Below, in pieces: positions 22,136 to 30,995 of a DNA stretch of 64,000 bases. Made by a program: the position numbers and the translations under genes. The stretch spans positions 248,001 through 312,000 of the forward strand of contig NZ_FONG01000004.1 of the NCBI RefSeq assembly GCF_900112845.1. Reading direction: 5' to 3'. The notes under the pieces are model-generated. The model had not been told where the DNA came from and did no database searches. It worked only from the letters and a program-made list of their open reading frames with translations. Positions within the stretch are counted from its first letter, which is position 1, and each line of letters starts with the position of its first letter. The stretch comes from Actinacidiphila alni (lineage in GTDB: Bacteria > Actinomycetota > Actinomycetes > Streptomycetales > Streptomycetaceae).

Positions 22136-22437
22136 GTGCCCTCCGGGCATTGGTTGCTGCGAGGACCTTAGCTCTCCCCTGCCGGGCGCCGCACCCAAAA
22201 CTCCCGGCACCGCCGGACAACGTCTCGCATCCCGCCGCGGCGGCGGAACCAAGCGCGCCCCCGGGGTACAGACATCACCCGCCGGGCGGAGCCCGTCATG
22301 CGGTAGCCGCAGCCCGGCAGCATGCCGATCTTCTGTCCGCCGCGACGGCGGGGTCCGAGACGGCGCAGTCCGGCGGTGCCGTGCCGGGCCCGGCACGCGG
22401 TGAGCGCCGAGTCGGCGCGGGCCGGACAAAGCCGGAG
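22136..22437. other. Intergenic region, no gene seen
   Basis: About 300 bases hold the promoter of the gamma-glutamyl hydrolase gene on the minus strand and the end of the GntR gene's transcript. A 16-base perfect palindrome (GTGCCGGGCCCGGCAC) at 22381-22396 and a GC palindrome near 22232 may terminate the GntR transcript. I see no coding frame of merit. Confidence 0.5.
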
Positions 22438-23169
22438 TCAGGACAGGAAACCTCGCAGGAGCGAGGCCGTGGCGGAGGTGTGGGCGCGGGCGAGGGCTTC
22501 GGCGCGGGGGGCGTCGGGGGTGAGGACGGCGGCGGTCAGGGCGGCGTGCTGGGCCTGGGAGTGCTCGATGTTGCGGATCAGCATGGGGATGCCGTCGAGG
22601 AGTTCGTTGAGGCGGGCCCGGACGGCCGCGTACTGGCGGGCCAGGGACGGGGAGCCGGACAGCTCGGCCAGCGCGAGGTGGAAGAGGGTGTCGGCGCGCC
22701 GGTAGCCGTCGATGGCGGCGTCCCCGGTGTCCCGTAGCCGCGCCCGCAGCAACGCCGCGTCCGCGCCGGTGAGTCCGGCGCGGGCGCAGAGCCCGGCGGC
22801 GCCCACTTCCAGCACCTCGCGGAAGCGCAGCAGGTCCTCAAGACCGGCCGCGTCGACGGGCAGCCCCGCCCCGGGCGGCGGCGCGGCCCGTACGAAGGTG
22901 CCGCCCTGCCGCCCCCTGCGGCTCTCGATCAGGCCCTGTTCGTGCAGCACGCGCAGCGCCTCCCGCAGGGTGACCCGGCTGATCGCGAGCCGCCCGGCCA
23001 GATCCCGCTCGGCGGGCAGCCGGCCGCCGACCGGCACCAGCCCGAGCCGTACCACTTGGAGCAGCCGCTCCACCGCCTCCTCGAAGCCGTTGCCGCCGCG
23101 TACGGGCCGCAGCACCGTGCCGAGCGGATCGGCGGCGACCGCCGGTTCCGCGACCGCGCGCTCCGCCAT
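22438..23169 (-). CDS. GntR/FadR-family repressor of the gamma-glutamylation genes
   Basis: A 243-residue regulator with an N-terminal winged helix-turn-helix (GGRLPAERDLAGRLAISRVTLREALRVLHEQGLIESRRGR) and a C-terminal all-helical FCD ligand domain (LLRFREVLEVGAAGLCARA; later HLALAELSG, HSQAQHAALTAAV with the metal/ligand histidine region). The gene diverges from the glutamine-synthetase-like gene, separated by 72 bases, the usual layout for a local repressor. In S. coelicolor a GntR protein called EpuRI next to glnA4 has been reported (from memory). ATG at 23169 has a GGAAGGGGG site. Confidence 0.88.
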   Translation of the reverse strand: MAERAVAEPAVAADPLGTVLRPVRGGNGFEEAVERLLQVVRLGLVPVGGRLPAERDLAGRLAISRVTLREALRVLHEQGLIESRRGRQGGTFVRAAPPPGAGLPVDAAGLEDLLRFREVLEVGAAGLCARAGLTGADAALLRARLRDTGDAAIDGYRRADTLFHLALAELSGSPSLARQYAAVRARLNELLDGIPMLIRNIEHSQAQHAALTAAVLTPDAPRAEALARAHTSATASLLRGFLS

Positions 23170-23190
23170 GGGCGGGCCCCCTTCCCTTCA

Positions 23191-23205
23191 ATGGTCCGTA
23201 CCCAT
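23191..23205. promoter_or_regulatory. Candidate GntR operator
   Basis: ATGGTCCGTACCCAT contains inverted ATGG/CCAT and GGT/ACC arms and lies in the 72-base divergent promoter region between the GntR gene and the ligase gene. FadR-type GntR proteins bind short GGT-N-ACC dyads. Confidence 0.5.
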
Positions 23206-23241
23206 ACCTTAAGTCTTCCGACCGATTCGAGAGGTCCCGCT

Positions 23242-24633
23242 GTGGCAGAACGCACTCCCCCGCTCACCGTCGACGCCCTGCGGTCGCTGGTGGCGGCGGG
23301 CGAGATCCACACCGTCGTGCTGGCCTTCACCGATATGCAGGGGCGCCTCCAGGGCAAGCGCTTCGCCGCCCCGTTCTTCCTCGACGAGGTGCTGGCGCAC
23401 GGCTCCGAGGGCTGCAACTACCTGCTCGCCGTCGACATCGACCTCAACACCGTGGACGGCTACGCGATGTCGTCCTGGGAGCGGGGCTACGGCGACTTCG
23501 CGATGCGCCCCGACCCGTCCACGCTGCGCCGCGTCCCCTGGCAGGACGGCACCGCGCTGCTGCTGGCCGATCTGGCGTGGGAGGACGGCGGTCCGGTGGC
23601 CGCGTCGCCGCGGCAGATCCTGCGGCAGCAGCTCGACCGGCTGGCCGAGCGCGGGCTGACCGCCCATGTCGGCACCGAGCTGGAATTCCTGGTCTTCCGT
23701 GACACCTACGAGCGGGCCTGGGACAGCGGCTACCGCGGTCTGACCCCGGCCAATCAGTACAACGCCGACTACTCGGTACTGGCCACCGCCCGCGTCGAGC
23801 CGCTGCTGCGCCGGCTGCGTACGGAGATGGCGGGCGCCGGGCTGACCCCGGAGTCCGCCAAGGGCGAGTGCAACCTCGGCCAGCACGAGGTGGTGTTCCG
23901 CTACGACGAGGCGCTGACCACCTGCGACCAGCACAGCGTCTACAAGACCGGGGCCAAGGAGATCGCCGCCCAGGAGGGCATGGCGGTCACCTTCATGGCG
24001 AAGTTCGACGAGCGCGAGGGCAATTCCTGCCATGTCCATCTCTCGCTCCGCGACCGGGACGGCGTCCCGGCGATGGCCGACCCCGCGACCCACGGCTCCG
24101 CCCACACCTCCGATCCCGCCGCGATGTCCCCGCTGATGCGGCACTTCCTGGCGGGCCAGCTCGCCGCCCTGCGCGACTTCGCGCTGCTCTACGCGCCCAA
24201 CATCAACTCCTACAAGCGCTTCCGCCCCGGCTCCTTCGCACCCACCGCCGTCGCCTGGGGCCGCGACAACCGCACCTGCGCGTTGCGCGTGGTCGGGCAC
24301 GGCGCCTCGCTGCGGCTGGAGAACCGGGTGCCGGGCGGCGACGTCAATCCGTACCTGGCGGTCGCCGCGATGGTCGCGGCCGGACTGCACGGCATCGAGC
24401 GGGAGTTGGAGCTGCCCGAGCCCTGCACGGGCAACGCCTACACCGAGGCGTACGCACAAGTGCCCGGCTCGCTGCGGGAGGCCGCCGCGCTGTGGTCGGA
24501 CAGCGCCTTGGCCGAGGCGGCGTTCGGCGCCGAGGTGGTGGCGCACTACGCGAACATGGCCCGGGTCGAGCAGCAGCAGTTCGACACCGCGGTCACCGAC
24601 TGGGAGCGGTTCCGCTCCTTCGAGCGGATGTAG
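23242..24633 (+). CDS. Glutamine-synthetase-like gamma-glutamyl-amine ligase (GlnA4/GlnA3 type)
   Basis: The 463-residue enzyme has the full glutamine synthetase catalytic set: E146 and E148 (GTELEFLVF), E209 and E216 (AKGECNLGQHEV), H264 (NSCHVHLSL), NSYKRF, the NRTCALRV arginine, and RLENRVPGGDVNPY. It lacks the adenylylation-site tyrosine loop of GlnA and is short. With an aldehyde dehydrogenase, an SDR and a gamma-glutamyl hydrolase around it, it should join glutamate to an amine rather than to ammonia; GlnA4 of S. coelicolor is a gamma-glutamylethanolamide synthetase, the best model. Spermidine-type substrates (GlnA3) are the alternative. The GTG at 23242 follows GAGAGG. Confidence 0.9.
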   Translation: MAERTPPLTVDALRSLVAAGEIHTVVLAFTDMQGRLQGKRFAAPFFLDEVLAHGSEGCNYLLAVDIDLNTVDGYAMSSWERGYGDFAMRPDPSTLRRVPWQDGTALLLADLAWEDGGPVAASPRQILRQQLDRLAERGLTAHVGTELEFLVFRDTYERAWDSGYRGLTPANQYNADYSVLATARVEPLLRRLRTEMAGAGLTPESAKGECNLGQHEVVFRYDEALTTCDQHSVYKTGAKEIAAQEGMAVTFMAKFDEREGNSCHVHLSLRDRDGVPAMADPATHGSAHTSDPAAMSPLMRHFLAGQLAALRDFALLYAPNINSYKRFRPGSFAPTAVAWGRDNRTCALRVVGHGASLRLENRVPGGDVNPYLAVAAMVAAGLHGIERELELPEPCTGNAYTEAYAQVPGSLREAAALWSDSALAEAAFGAEVVAHYANMARVEQQQFDTAVTDWERFRSFERM

Positions 24634-24646
24634 GGGGCGACGGCGG

Positions 24647-26008
24647 ATGCGGGAGAGCCACGACGTACTGAATCCGGCGACCGAGGAGGTCATCGCGACG
24701 GTCCCGGCGACCTCGCCGGAGGGCGTGGACGCGGCGGTGGCCGCCGCGGTGCGGGCGCAGCACGCCTGGGCGGAACTGGCACCGGGCGAACGCGCCCGGC
24801 TGCTGCGGCGGTTCGCCGCCGAGGTCGACGCGCACCTGGAGGAGCTGGCACTGCTGGAGGTGCGGGAGGCCGGCCATACGGTGGGCAACGCCCGCTGGGA
24901 GGCGGGCAATGTCCGGGACCTGCTGGAGTACGCGGCCGGCGGCGTCGAACGTTTGACGGGTCGTCAGATCCCGGTCGCGGGCGGTATCGATCTGACCTTC
25001 CACGAACCGCTGGGCGTGGTCGGCGTCATCGTGCCGTGGAATTTCCCGATGCCGATCGCCGCCTGGGGCCTCGCCCCGGCCCTGGCCGCGGGCAACGCGG
25101 TGCTGCTCAAGCCGGCCGAGACCACCCCGCTGACCGCCCTGCGGCTGGCCGAACTCGCCCTGGCCGCCGGGCTGCCCGAGCATCTGTTCCAGGTGCTGCC
25201 GGGCGCGGGCCCGGTCGCCGGGGCGCGGCTGGTCGAGCACCCGGACGTACGGAAGATCGTCTTCACCGGTTCCACGGCGGTCGGCCGGCGGATCATGGAG
25301 CAGTGCGCCGCGCGGGTCAAACGGCTCACTCTCGAACTCGGCGGCAAGAGCCCGTCCGTCGTCTTCGCCGACGCCGACCTGGAGCGCGCCGCCGACCCGA
25401 TGGCCTTCCTGGACAACGCGGGACAGGACTGCTGCGCCCGGACCAGGATCCTGGTGCAGCGGGACGTCCTCGACGAATTCACCGACCGGCTGGCGTCCGC
25501 CGTGCGCGCGGTCAAGGTCGGCGACCCGGCCGATCCGCAGACCGCGATGGGGCCGCTGATCTCGGCGGCGCAATTGGAGCGGGTCCGCGGCTACGTACCG
25601 GACGACCTGGGCCTGATCGCCCGCGGATCGGTGCCGGAGGGGCCCGGCTTCTGGTACCCGCCGACCGTCCTGCACCCGGCCGCCGCGCCGCTGCCGGCCG
25701 CGACCGAGGAGATCTTCGGCCCGGTGGCGATCGTGCTGCCCTTCGACGACGAGGCGGACGCGCTGCGGCTGGCGAACGCCACACCCTACGGCCTGTCCGG
25801 TTCGCTGTGGACCCGCGACCTGGGCCGCGCGCTGCGGCTGGCGCGCGGTGTCGCGGCGGGCAATCTGTCGGTCAACTCGCACAGCAGCGTGCGCTACTGG
25901 ACGCCCTTCGGCGGCTTCAAGCAGTCCGGCCTCGGCCGGGAACTGGGCCCCGACGCGCTTGTCGCCTTCACCGAGACCAAGAACGTCTTCATCAGCACCG
26001 AGGAGTAG
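24647..26008 (+). CDS. Aldehyde dehydrogenase of the gamma-glutamylation pathway
   Basis: A 453-residue NAD(P)-dependent aldehyde dehydrogenase. Catalytic C262 is in NAGQDCCARTR, the general base E230 in LELGGKSP, with VPWNFPMPIA and FTGSTAVG forming the cofactor site and FGPVAIVLPF near the end. It likely oxidises the gamma-glutamyl aldehyde to the acid. The gene starts 13 bases after the ligase and ends 6 bases before the SDR gene, so the three form one operon. Confidence 0.93.
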   Translation: MRESHDVLNPATEEVIATVPATSPEGVDAAVAAAVRAQHAWAELAPGERARLLRRFAAEVDAHLEELALLEVREAGHTVGNARWEAGNVRDLLEYAAGGVERLTGRQIPVAGGIDLTFHEPLGVVGVIVPWNFPMPIAAWGLAPALAAGNAVLLKPAETTPLTALRLAELALAAGLPEHLFQVLPGAGPVAGARLVEHPDVRKIVFTGSTAVGRRIMEQCAARVKRLTLELGGKSPSVVFADADLERAADPMAFLDNAGQDCCARTRILVQRDVLDEFTDRLASAVRAVKVGDPADPQTAMGPLISAAQLERVRGYVPDDLGLIARGSVPEGPGFWYPPTVLHPAAAPLPAATEEIFGPVAIVLPFDDEADALRLANATPYGLSGSLWTRDLGRALRLARGVAAGNLSVNSHSSVRYWTPFGGFKQSGLGRELGPDALVAFTETKNVFISTEE

Positions 26009-26014
26009 CAGCGC

Positions 26015-26842
26015 ATGCCGGACACCACGCAGCAATCCGTGCCCGCCGCGGCGGACACCACCACCGGGCAGGCGGTCTGCCGGCGCCTGGTCGGGCGTAC
26101 CGCCGTCGTGACCGGCGGCGGCAGCGGCATCGGCCTGGCGACCGCCCTGCGGTTCGCCTCCGAGGGTGCCCGGGTCGTCGTCGCCGACATCGACGCCGAC
26201 AGCGGGCGGGCCGCAGCCGAGCGGACCGGCGGGATCTTCGTCGCCACCGACGTGACGGATCCGGACCAGGTCGAGGCGCTCTTCCGGGCCGCGCACGACA
26301 CCTACGGCTCGGTCGACATCGCCTTCAACAACGCCGGGATCTCACCGCCCGACGACGACTCGATCCTGACCACCGGGCTGGACGCCTGGCGCAGGGTGCA
26401 GGAGGTCAATCTGACCTCGGTCTACCTGTGCTGCAAGGCCGCGCTGCCGTACATGCGCGCGCAGGGCAAGGGGTCGATCATCAACACCGCGTCCTTCGTG
26501 GCGGTGATGGGCGCGGCGACGTCGCAGATCTCCTACACCGCGTCCAAGGGCGGGGTGCTGGCGATGACCCGGGAGCTGGGTGTGCAGTTCGCGCGCGAGG
26601 GGATCCGGGTGAACGCGCTGTGCCCCGGGCCGGTCGACACCCCACTGCTGCGGGAGCTGTTCGCGAAGGACCCGGAGCGGGCGGCGCGGCGCCTGGTGCA
26701 CATTCCGCTGGGGCGGTTCGCGGCGGCCGAGGAGATCGCCGCCGCCGTGGCCTTCCTCGCCAGCGACGACGCCGGTTTCGTCACGGCCGCCGAATTCCTG
26801 GTGGACGGCGGCATCTCCGGCGCCTACGTCACCCCGCTGTAG
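26015..26842 (+). CDS. Short-chain dehydrogenase/reductase of the gamma-glutamylation pathway
   Basis: A 275-residue SDR. The cofactor loop is TGGGSGIG (33-40), NNAG at about 105, and the active site S160, Y174, K178 (YTASK). D-residue VVVADIDAD after strand 2 suggests NAD rather than NADP. If the substrate amine is ethanolamine, an alcohol-to-aldehyde step is needed before the aldehyde dehydrogenase, and this enzyme fits. It closes the operon and is followed by a strong terminator. Confidence 0.9.
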   Translation: MPDTTQQSVPAAADTTTGQAVCRRLVGRTAVVTGGGSGIGLATALRFASEGARVVVADIDADSGRAAAERTGGIFVATDVTDPDQVEALFRAAHDTYGSVDIAFNNAGISPPDDDSILTTGLDAWRRVQEVNLTSVYLCCKAALPYMRAQGKGSIINTASFVAVMGAATSQISYTASKGGVLAMTRELGVQFAREGIRVNALCPGPVDTPLLRELFAKDPERAARRLVHIPLGRFAAAEEIAAAVAFLASDDAGFVTAAEFLVDGGISGAYVTPL

Positions 26843-26856
26843 CCGCCCGGAACCGC

Positions 26857-26890
26857 GAACGCCGCCGCCCGGCATCGGGCGGCGGCGTTC
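26857..26890 (+). terminator. Terminator after the SDR gene
   Basis: A perfect 15-bp stem (26857-26871 with 26876-26890) with a GCAT loop lies 15 bases after the operon's last stop codon. Confidence 0.9.
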
Positions 26891-26907
26891 CGCGTTCTGC
26901 GTTCGGT

Positions 26908-26977
26908 CTCGGACCGGCGTCCTCGGACCGGCGTCGTCGGACCGGCGTCGTCAGACCAGCGTCGTCAGACCAGCGTC
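26908..26977. repeat. Five 14-bp tandem repeats
   Basis: Five copies of a 14-base unit (CTCGGACCGGCGTC, changing to GTCAGACCAGCGTC in copies 4 and 5) run from just past the terminator into the last codons of the VKOR gene. The VKOR stop (26965-26967) lies in copy 5, so slippage could change the protein's end. Confidence 0.85.
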
Positions 26978-27612
26978 TTCCAGTACGACCACCAGCGGGT
27001 CAGGATCAGCAGGATGATCACGCCGTACCAGAGCACGGGGACCACCCAGTGGAACTCCAGCACCGCGCTGCGCGCACCGTCCGGCACTTTGATGATCCGG
27101 TGCTTGATGTTGTGCACCAGCGTGTACCAGAAGGCGGCGATGGTCACCGTCCAGGCCAGGCAGCACCACAGGCAGAGCGAGCCGATGCTGTACAGCGACT
27201 GGTACTGGAGCCAGGTGACGAATCCGACGCCGAACAGGGTGCCGGCCTGGAGGCCGAGCCAGAACCAGGGGCGGTACCGGGCACCGGCGAAGATGCCCAT
27301 GGCCACGCACAGCATGATCGGGTAGGCGATCAGACCGATCATCGGGTTCGGGAAGCCGAACGCGTGGGCCTGGTCGCTCTTCATGATGTTGCCGCAGGAG
27401 ATGATCGGGTTCAGGCTGCACGCGGGCGTGTAATTGGGGTCTTCCAGCAGCTTGAACTTGTCATCGGTGATGACGAACGACGCGACGGTGCCGAGCAGCC
27501 CGCAGATCGCCAGCAGCCAGGTGAAGCCGCGGCCCGCTCCGATTTCCTGCACGGCCGGGCGTTCGTCGCCGCCGCCGTCCGTACGCGTCTCGTCCAACGC
27601 GGAAGTCGTCAT
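26965..27612 (-). CDS. Vitamin K epoxide reductase (VKOR) family protein
   Basis: The 215-residue membrane protein re-oxidises secreted thiol-disulfide enzymes by passing electrons to quinone. Five hydrophobic stretches are visible (about 31-50, 91-110, 117-137, 145-165, 188-207). The active-site pair is C147-L-W-C150 and the loop pair C65/C73 completes the electron path. It has no fused thioredoxin domain, so a separate DsbA-like partner is required. ATG at 27612 is chosen as the start of MTTSALDETR; the ribosome site is weak. Its 3' end overlaps a tandem repeat. Confidence 0.88.
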   Translation of the reverse strand: MTTSALDETRTDGGGDERPAVQEIGAGRGFTWLLAICGLLGTVASFVITDDKFKLLEDPNYTPACSLNPIISCGNIMKSDQAHAFGFPNPMIGLIAYPIMLCVAMGIFAGARYRPWFWLGLQAGTLFGVGFVTWLQYQSLYSIGSLCLWCCLAWTVTIAAFWYTLVHNIKHRIIKVPDGARSAVLEFHWVVPVLWYGVIILLILTRWWSYWKTLV

Positions 27613-27735
27613 GATCGCCGATCTCTTAGTCGTGGGGAGCGGGCACCCAACATTGTGCACCAGGGCGGTCAGGACTGGATAAGCCCTGCACGCCCCGGTA
27701 CACGGAAGTGGACCCGACAGCACACGGACGAGGGA

Positions 27736-28998
27736 TCAGGCGAGCCGCTCCTTGACGGTCGTCACGATCTCCTCCAGCCGGACCGGCGCCTGCTCGCCGC
27801 TGTCCAGGTCCTTGAGCTGGACGACGCCCTCGGCCAGGTCCCGCTCCCCCGCGACCAGCGCGAACCGCGCGCCGGAGCGGTTGGCGGCCTTCATGGCGGC
27901 CTTGAGCCCCTTGCCGCCGTACGCCAGGTCCGCCGCGACCCCGGCCTTGCGCAGCTCGGTGACCGTGCCGAACAGCACCCGCCGGGCCTCGTCGCCGAGC
28001 GGCACCCCGAAGACCGCGGTGGTCGCCGGGACGGCGGCCGTGACGCCCTCCGCCTCCAGCGCCAGCACCGTACGGTCCACGCCGAGCGCCCAGCCGACGG
28101 ACGGCAGCGACGGGCCGCCGATCATCTCGGACAGGCCGTCGTAGCGCCCGCCGCCGCCGACCGCGGACTGCGAGCCGAGGCCGTCGTGGACGAATTCGAA
28201 GGTGGTGCGGGTGTAGTAGTCCAAGCCGCGCACCAGCTTCGGGTCGTCCTCGAAGGCCACGCCCTGTGCCCCGAGCAGCTCGCGCACCTCTTCGTGATAC
28301 GCCTTGCACGCGTCGCACAGGTAGTCGCGCAGCATCGGCGCCCCGACCAGCTGCTTCTGTACGGCGTCGCGCTTGTCGTCCAGCACTCGCAGCGGATTGA
28401 TCTCGATCCTGCGGCGGGTCTCCTCGTCCAGGTCGAGGCCGCGCAGGAAGCCCTGGAGCGCCTCCCGGTAGACCGGCCGGCACTCCTTGTCGCCCAGGCT
28501 GTTGAGCAGGATGCGGAAATTCCGCAGGCCCAGCGAGCGGTACGCCTGGTCGGCCAGCACGATCAGCTCGGCGTCGAGCACCGGGTCCTCGGCGCCGATC
28601 GCCTCGGCGCCGACCTGCGAGAAGTGGCGGTAGCGGCCCTTCTGCGGCCGCTCGTAGCGGTAGTACGAGCCGGAGTACCAGAGCTTGACCGGCAGATTGC
28701 CCAGCTTGTGGAGGTTGGCCTCCAGGGCCGCGCGCAGCACGGACGCGGTGCCCTCCGGGCGCAACGCCAGCTTGTCGCCGCCCTTGGTCTCGAAGGCGTA
28801 CATCTCCTTGGAGACGATGTCGGTGGACTCACCGACACCGCGCGAGAACAGCTCCACATTCTCGAAGCCGGGGGTCTCGACGTAGCCGTATCCGGCGTTC
28901 CGCAGCGGCGCCGCGATGGCCTCGCGCACCGCGAGGAAGACCGCGGAGTCGGGCGGCAGCAGATCGTAGGTGCCCTTGGGGGCCTGGAACGTGCTCAC
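27736..28998 (-). CDS. hisS: Histidyl-tRNA synthetase
   Basis: The 420-residue class II synthetase charges tRNA-His. Motif 2 is [17 protein letters not shown], the histidine-binding loops are [12 protein letters not shown] and GGGGRYDGL, and motif 3 is [14 protein letters not shown]; the C-terminal anticodon domain is complete. I give the GTG at 28998 ([12 protein letters not shown]), matching homologues. A GTG 15 bases upstream at 29013 overlaps the preceding stop by four bases (GTGA) and may be the true coupled start. Confidence 0.96.
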   Translation of the reverse strand: MSTFQAPKGTYDLLPPDSAVFLAVREAIAAPLRNAGYGYVETPGFENVELFSRGVGESTDIVSKEMYAFETKGGDKLALRPEGTASVLRAALEANLHKLGNLPVKLWYSGSYYRYERPQKGRYRHFSQVGAEAIGAEDPVLDAELIVLADQAYRSLGLRNFRILLNSLGDKECRPVYREALQGFLRGLDLDEETRRRIEINPLRVLDDKRDAVQKQLVGAPMLRDYLCDACKAYHEEVRELLGAQGVAFEDDPKLVRGLDYYTRTTFEFVHDGLGSQSAVGGGGRYDGLSEMIGGPSLPSVGWALGVDRTVLALEAEGVTAAVPATTAVFGVPLGDEARRVLFGTVTELRKAGVAADLAYGGKGLKAAMKAANRSGARFALVAGERDLAEGVVQLKDLDSGEQAPVRLEEIVTTVKERLA

Positions 28999-29009
28999 AG
29001 CAGAAGTCG

Positions 29010-29720
29010 TCACAATCCTCGTCGCGGAGCCGGGTCTTCGGCTCCTTGGCCGCGGGCCGCCTCTCCCAGGAAGGGGTTGGTGGCACGCTCGCGGCCGATG
29101 GTCGTCTGGGGGCCGTGGCCGGAGAGCACCACGGTCGAGTCGTCGAGCGGCAGGCACACGCGGGCCAGCGACTCGTACAGCTCGGCCGTGGAGCCGCCGG
29201 GCAGGTCGGTGCGTCCGACGGAGCCGGCGAAGAGCAGGTCGCCGGAGAACAGCACCGACGGGATGTCGGCGGTCTCGGGCAGCCTGAACGTCACCGACCC
29301 CCTGGTATGGCCGGGCGCGTGCGCGACGGAGAACTCCAGACCTGCCACCGTCAGCGCGGCGCCGTCGGCCAGCTCCTTGACGTCGTCCGGCTCGCCGATG
29401 GTCAGCTCGCCCATCAGCGGCTGCCCGATGGCGCGGCCGAGCGCCTTCTCGGGGTCGCTGAGCATGTACCGGTCCTCCGGGTGGATCCAGGCGGGCACGT
29501 CGTGCGCGCCGCAGACCGGGACGACGGAGGCGACATGGTCGATGTGGCCGTGGCTCAGGACGACGGCGACGGGCTTGAGTCGGTGCTTGGCGAGTGTCTC
29601 CTCGACGCCCTGGACCGCGAGGTGGCCCGGGTCGATGATCACGCACTCCTCACCGGCGGCGGGGGCGACCACATAACAATTGGTGCCCCAGGCCCCGGCG
29701 GGGAACCCGGCAATGAGCAC
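29010..29720 (-). CDS. Metallo-beta-lactamase-fold hydrolase (glyoxalase II-like)
   Basis: The 236-residue protein has the zinc motif SHGHIDH (H57, H59, D61, H62), a later HAPGHTRGS histidine, the bridging Asp in LFSGDLLF, and a last His in LSGHGP. The start of the protein ([13 protein letters not shown]) is typical of the actinobacterial hydrolase found next to hisS. Thioester or similar hydrolysis is likely; the substrate is not known. GTG at 29720 has GGA upstream. It precedes hisS closely. Confidence 0.88.
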   Translation of the reverse strand: MLIAGFPAGAWGTNCYVVAPAAGEECVIIDPGHLAVQGVEETLAKHRLKPVAVVLSHGHIDHVASVVPVCGAHDVPAWIHPEDRYMLSDPEKALGRAIGQPLMGELTIGEPDDVKELADGAALTVAGLEFSVAHAPGHTRGSVTFRLPETADIPSVLFSGDLLFAGSVGRTDLPGGSTAELYESLARVCLPLDDSTVVLSGHGPQTTIGRERATNPFLGEAARGQGAEDPAPRRGL

Positions 29721-29991
29721 GTTCGTCCTTACGTCGTCCGCGGACCGTGGCGGTGTTCGTCGGTGATACGGCGGTGATGGCTCGGTGGTCATCGAGCCTA
29801 CCGGCCGCGGCACCGCCGCCGCGAACTCGTATTGTGCCCTCATCGGACCGCGTGCGGACTGGACGGGGGACGCGCATACCGCGAAGATCTGCGGCACGCG
29901 CATTCACGTTCGAGGTGCCGGAACACAGTCCGCACACAGCATTGCACGGCACCACCCAGACACGACACAGACACGACCGGGAGACGGCGAA

Positions 29992-30849
29992 GTGGTCACC
30001 AAGGATCAGCGGCGGCGGCAGCTCGCCCGTGAGAAGTTCGAGCGGCAGCAGCAGCGACGGGTGCAGATGCGCCGCAAGTCGCGTACGCGCAATTCGGTGA
30101 TCGCCGCCGTGCTCGCCGTGGTCGTCATCGGCGGCGGTACGGCCTGGGCAGCGGGCGCTTTCGACAGCAGCGACAGCAAGAAGAAGGACGACGCCGCGAA
30201 TGCGGCGACCCCGTCCGCCTCGGCCTCCGCGTCCACCTCGCCGACGGCGAAGGCGCCGGACCCGTGCAACAAGGCGGCGGCAGGCAAGCCCAGCACCGCG
30301 CAGTGGAAGACCGAGCCGAAAATGGCGATCGACAAGAGCGCGAAATACACCTTCACGCTCCAGACCACGTGCGGTTCGATCCCGATCGCGCTGGACGCGG
30401 CGAAGGCCCCGGACACCGTGAATTCCTTCAAATTCCTCGCGGACAAGGGCTTCTTCGACCACTCCAAGTGCCACCGGCTGGTCACCAACGGCATTTACGT
30501 CCTTCAGTGCGGCGACCCCACGGGACAGGGCAACGGCGGACCCGGCTACACCATCCCGGACGAGAATCTGACCTCGCTGGGCAAGGCGGACGCGCAGGGC
30601 ACCGTGACGTACCCGGCGGGCACCGTGGCGATGGCCAACACCGGCCAGCCGCACACCGGCGGCAGCCAGTTCTTCCTGGTCTACAAGGACAGTCCGCTGG
30701 CCCCGAGCTACACCCCGTTCGGCACGATCGACGCGGCCGGCCTGAAGGTGCTCACCAAGATCGCGGGCGCCGGTGAGTCCACCGGCCAGGGCGACGGAGC
30801 GCCGAACGCCACCGTGGTGATCGACAAGGCGACCGTCAGCAAATCCTGA
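29992..30849 (+). CDS. Membrane-anchored cyclophilin (peptidyl-prolyl isomerase)
   Basis: A 285-residue protein with a basic cytoplasmic start (QRRRQLAREKFERQQQRR), one membrane anchor at about residues 36-55, a Ser/Ala/Thr linker, and an extracytoplasmic cyclophilin domain: FFDHSKCHRLV, GNGGPGYTIPDE, GTVAMANTGQPHTGGSQFFLVY and YTPFGTI. The active-site arginine is present at CHR. It should help fold secreted proteins. The GTG at 29992 is preceded by GGGAGA. It diverges from the MBL gene and is conserved between hisS and relA in actinobacteria. Confidence 0.92.
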   Translation: MVTKDQRRRQLAREKFERQQQRRVQMRRKSRTRNSVIAAVLAVVVIGGGTAWAAGAFDSSDSKKKDDAANAATPSASASASTSPTAKAPDPCNKAAAGKPSTAQWKTEPKMAIDKSAKYTFTLQTTCGSIPIALDAAKAPDTVNSFKFLADKGFFDHSKCHRLVTNGIYVLQCGDPTGQGNGGPGYTIPDENLTSLGKADAQGTVTYPAGTVAMANTGQPHTGGSQFFLVYKDSPLAPSYTPFGTIDAAGLKVLTKIAGAGESTGQGDGAPNATVVIDKATVSKS

Positions 30850-30995
30850 TTGGGCCCGCACCGGATGCGGACAGCCGGGGCGCTGGTCGCCTATGTTGGC
30901 GTTGGACCGGTCGGGGCGTGCGGCCCGGTCGGTGAAATTCTGTGGACGATGCCCGTGTGCCGCGAGCCGGCCGGGCATCACGTGGAGGAGGCGCT

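Noticed and set aside
25036..29676. 1546-residue plus-strand open frame
   Set aside because: It crosses out of frame through ALDH and SDR and antisense through VKOR, hisS and the MBL gene; no domain is readable.
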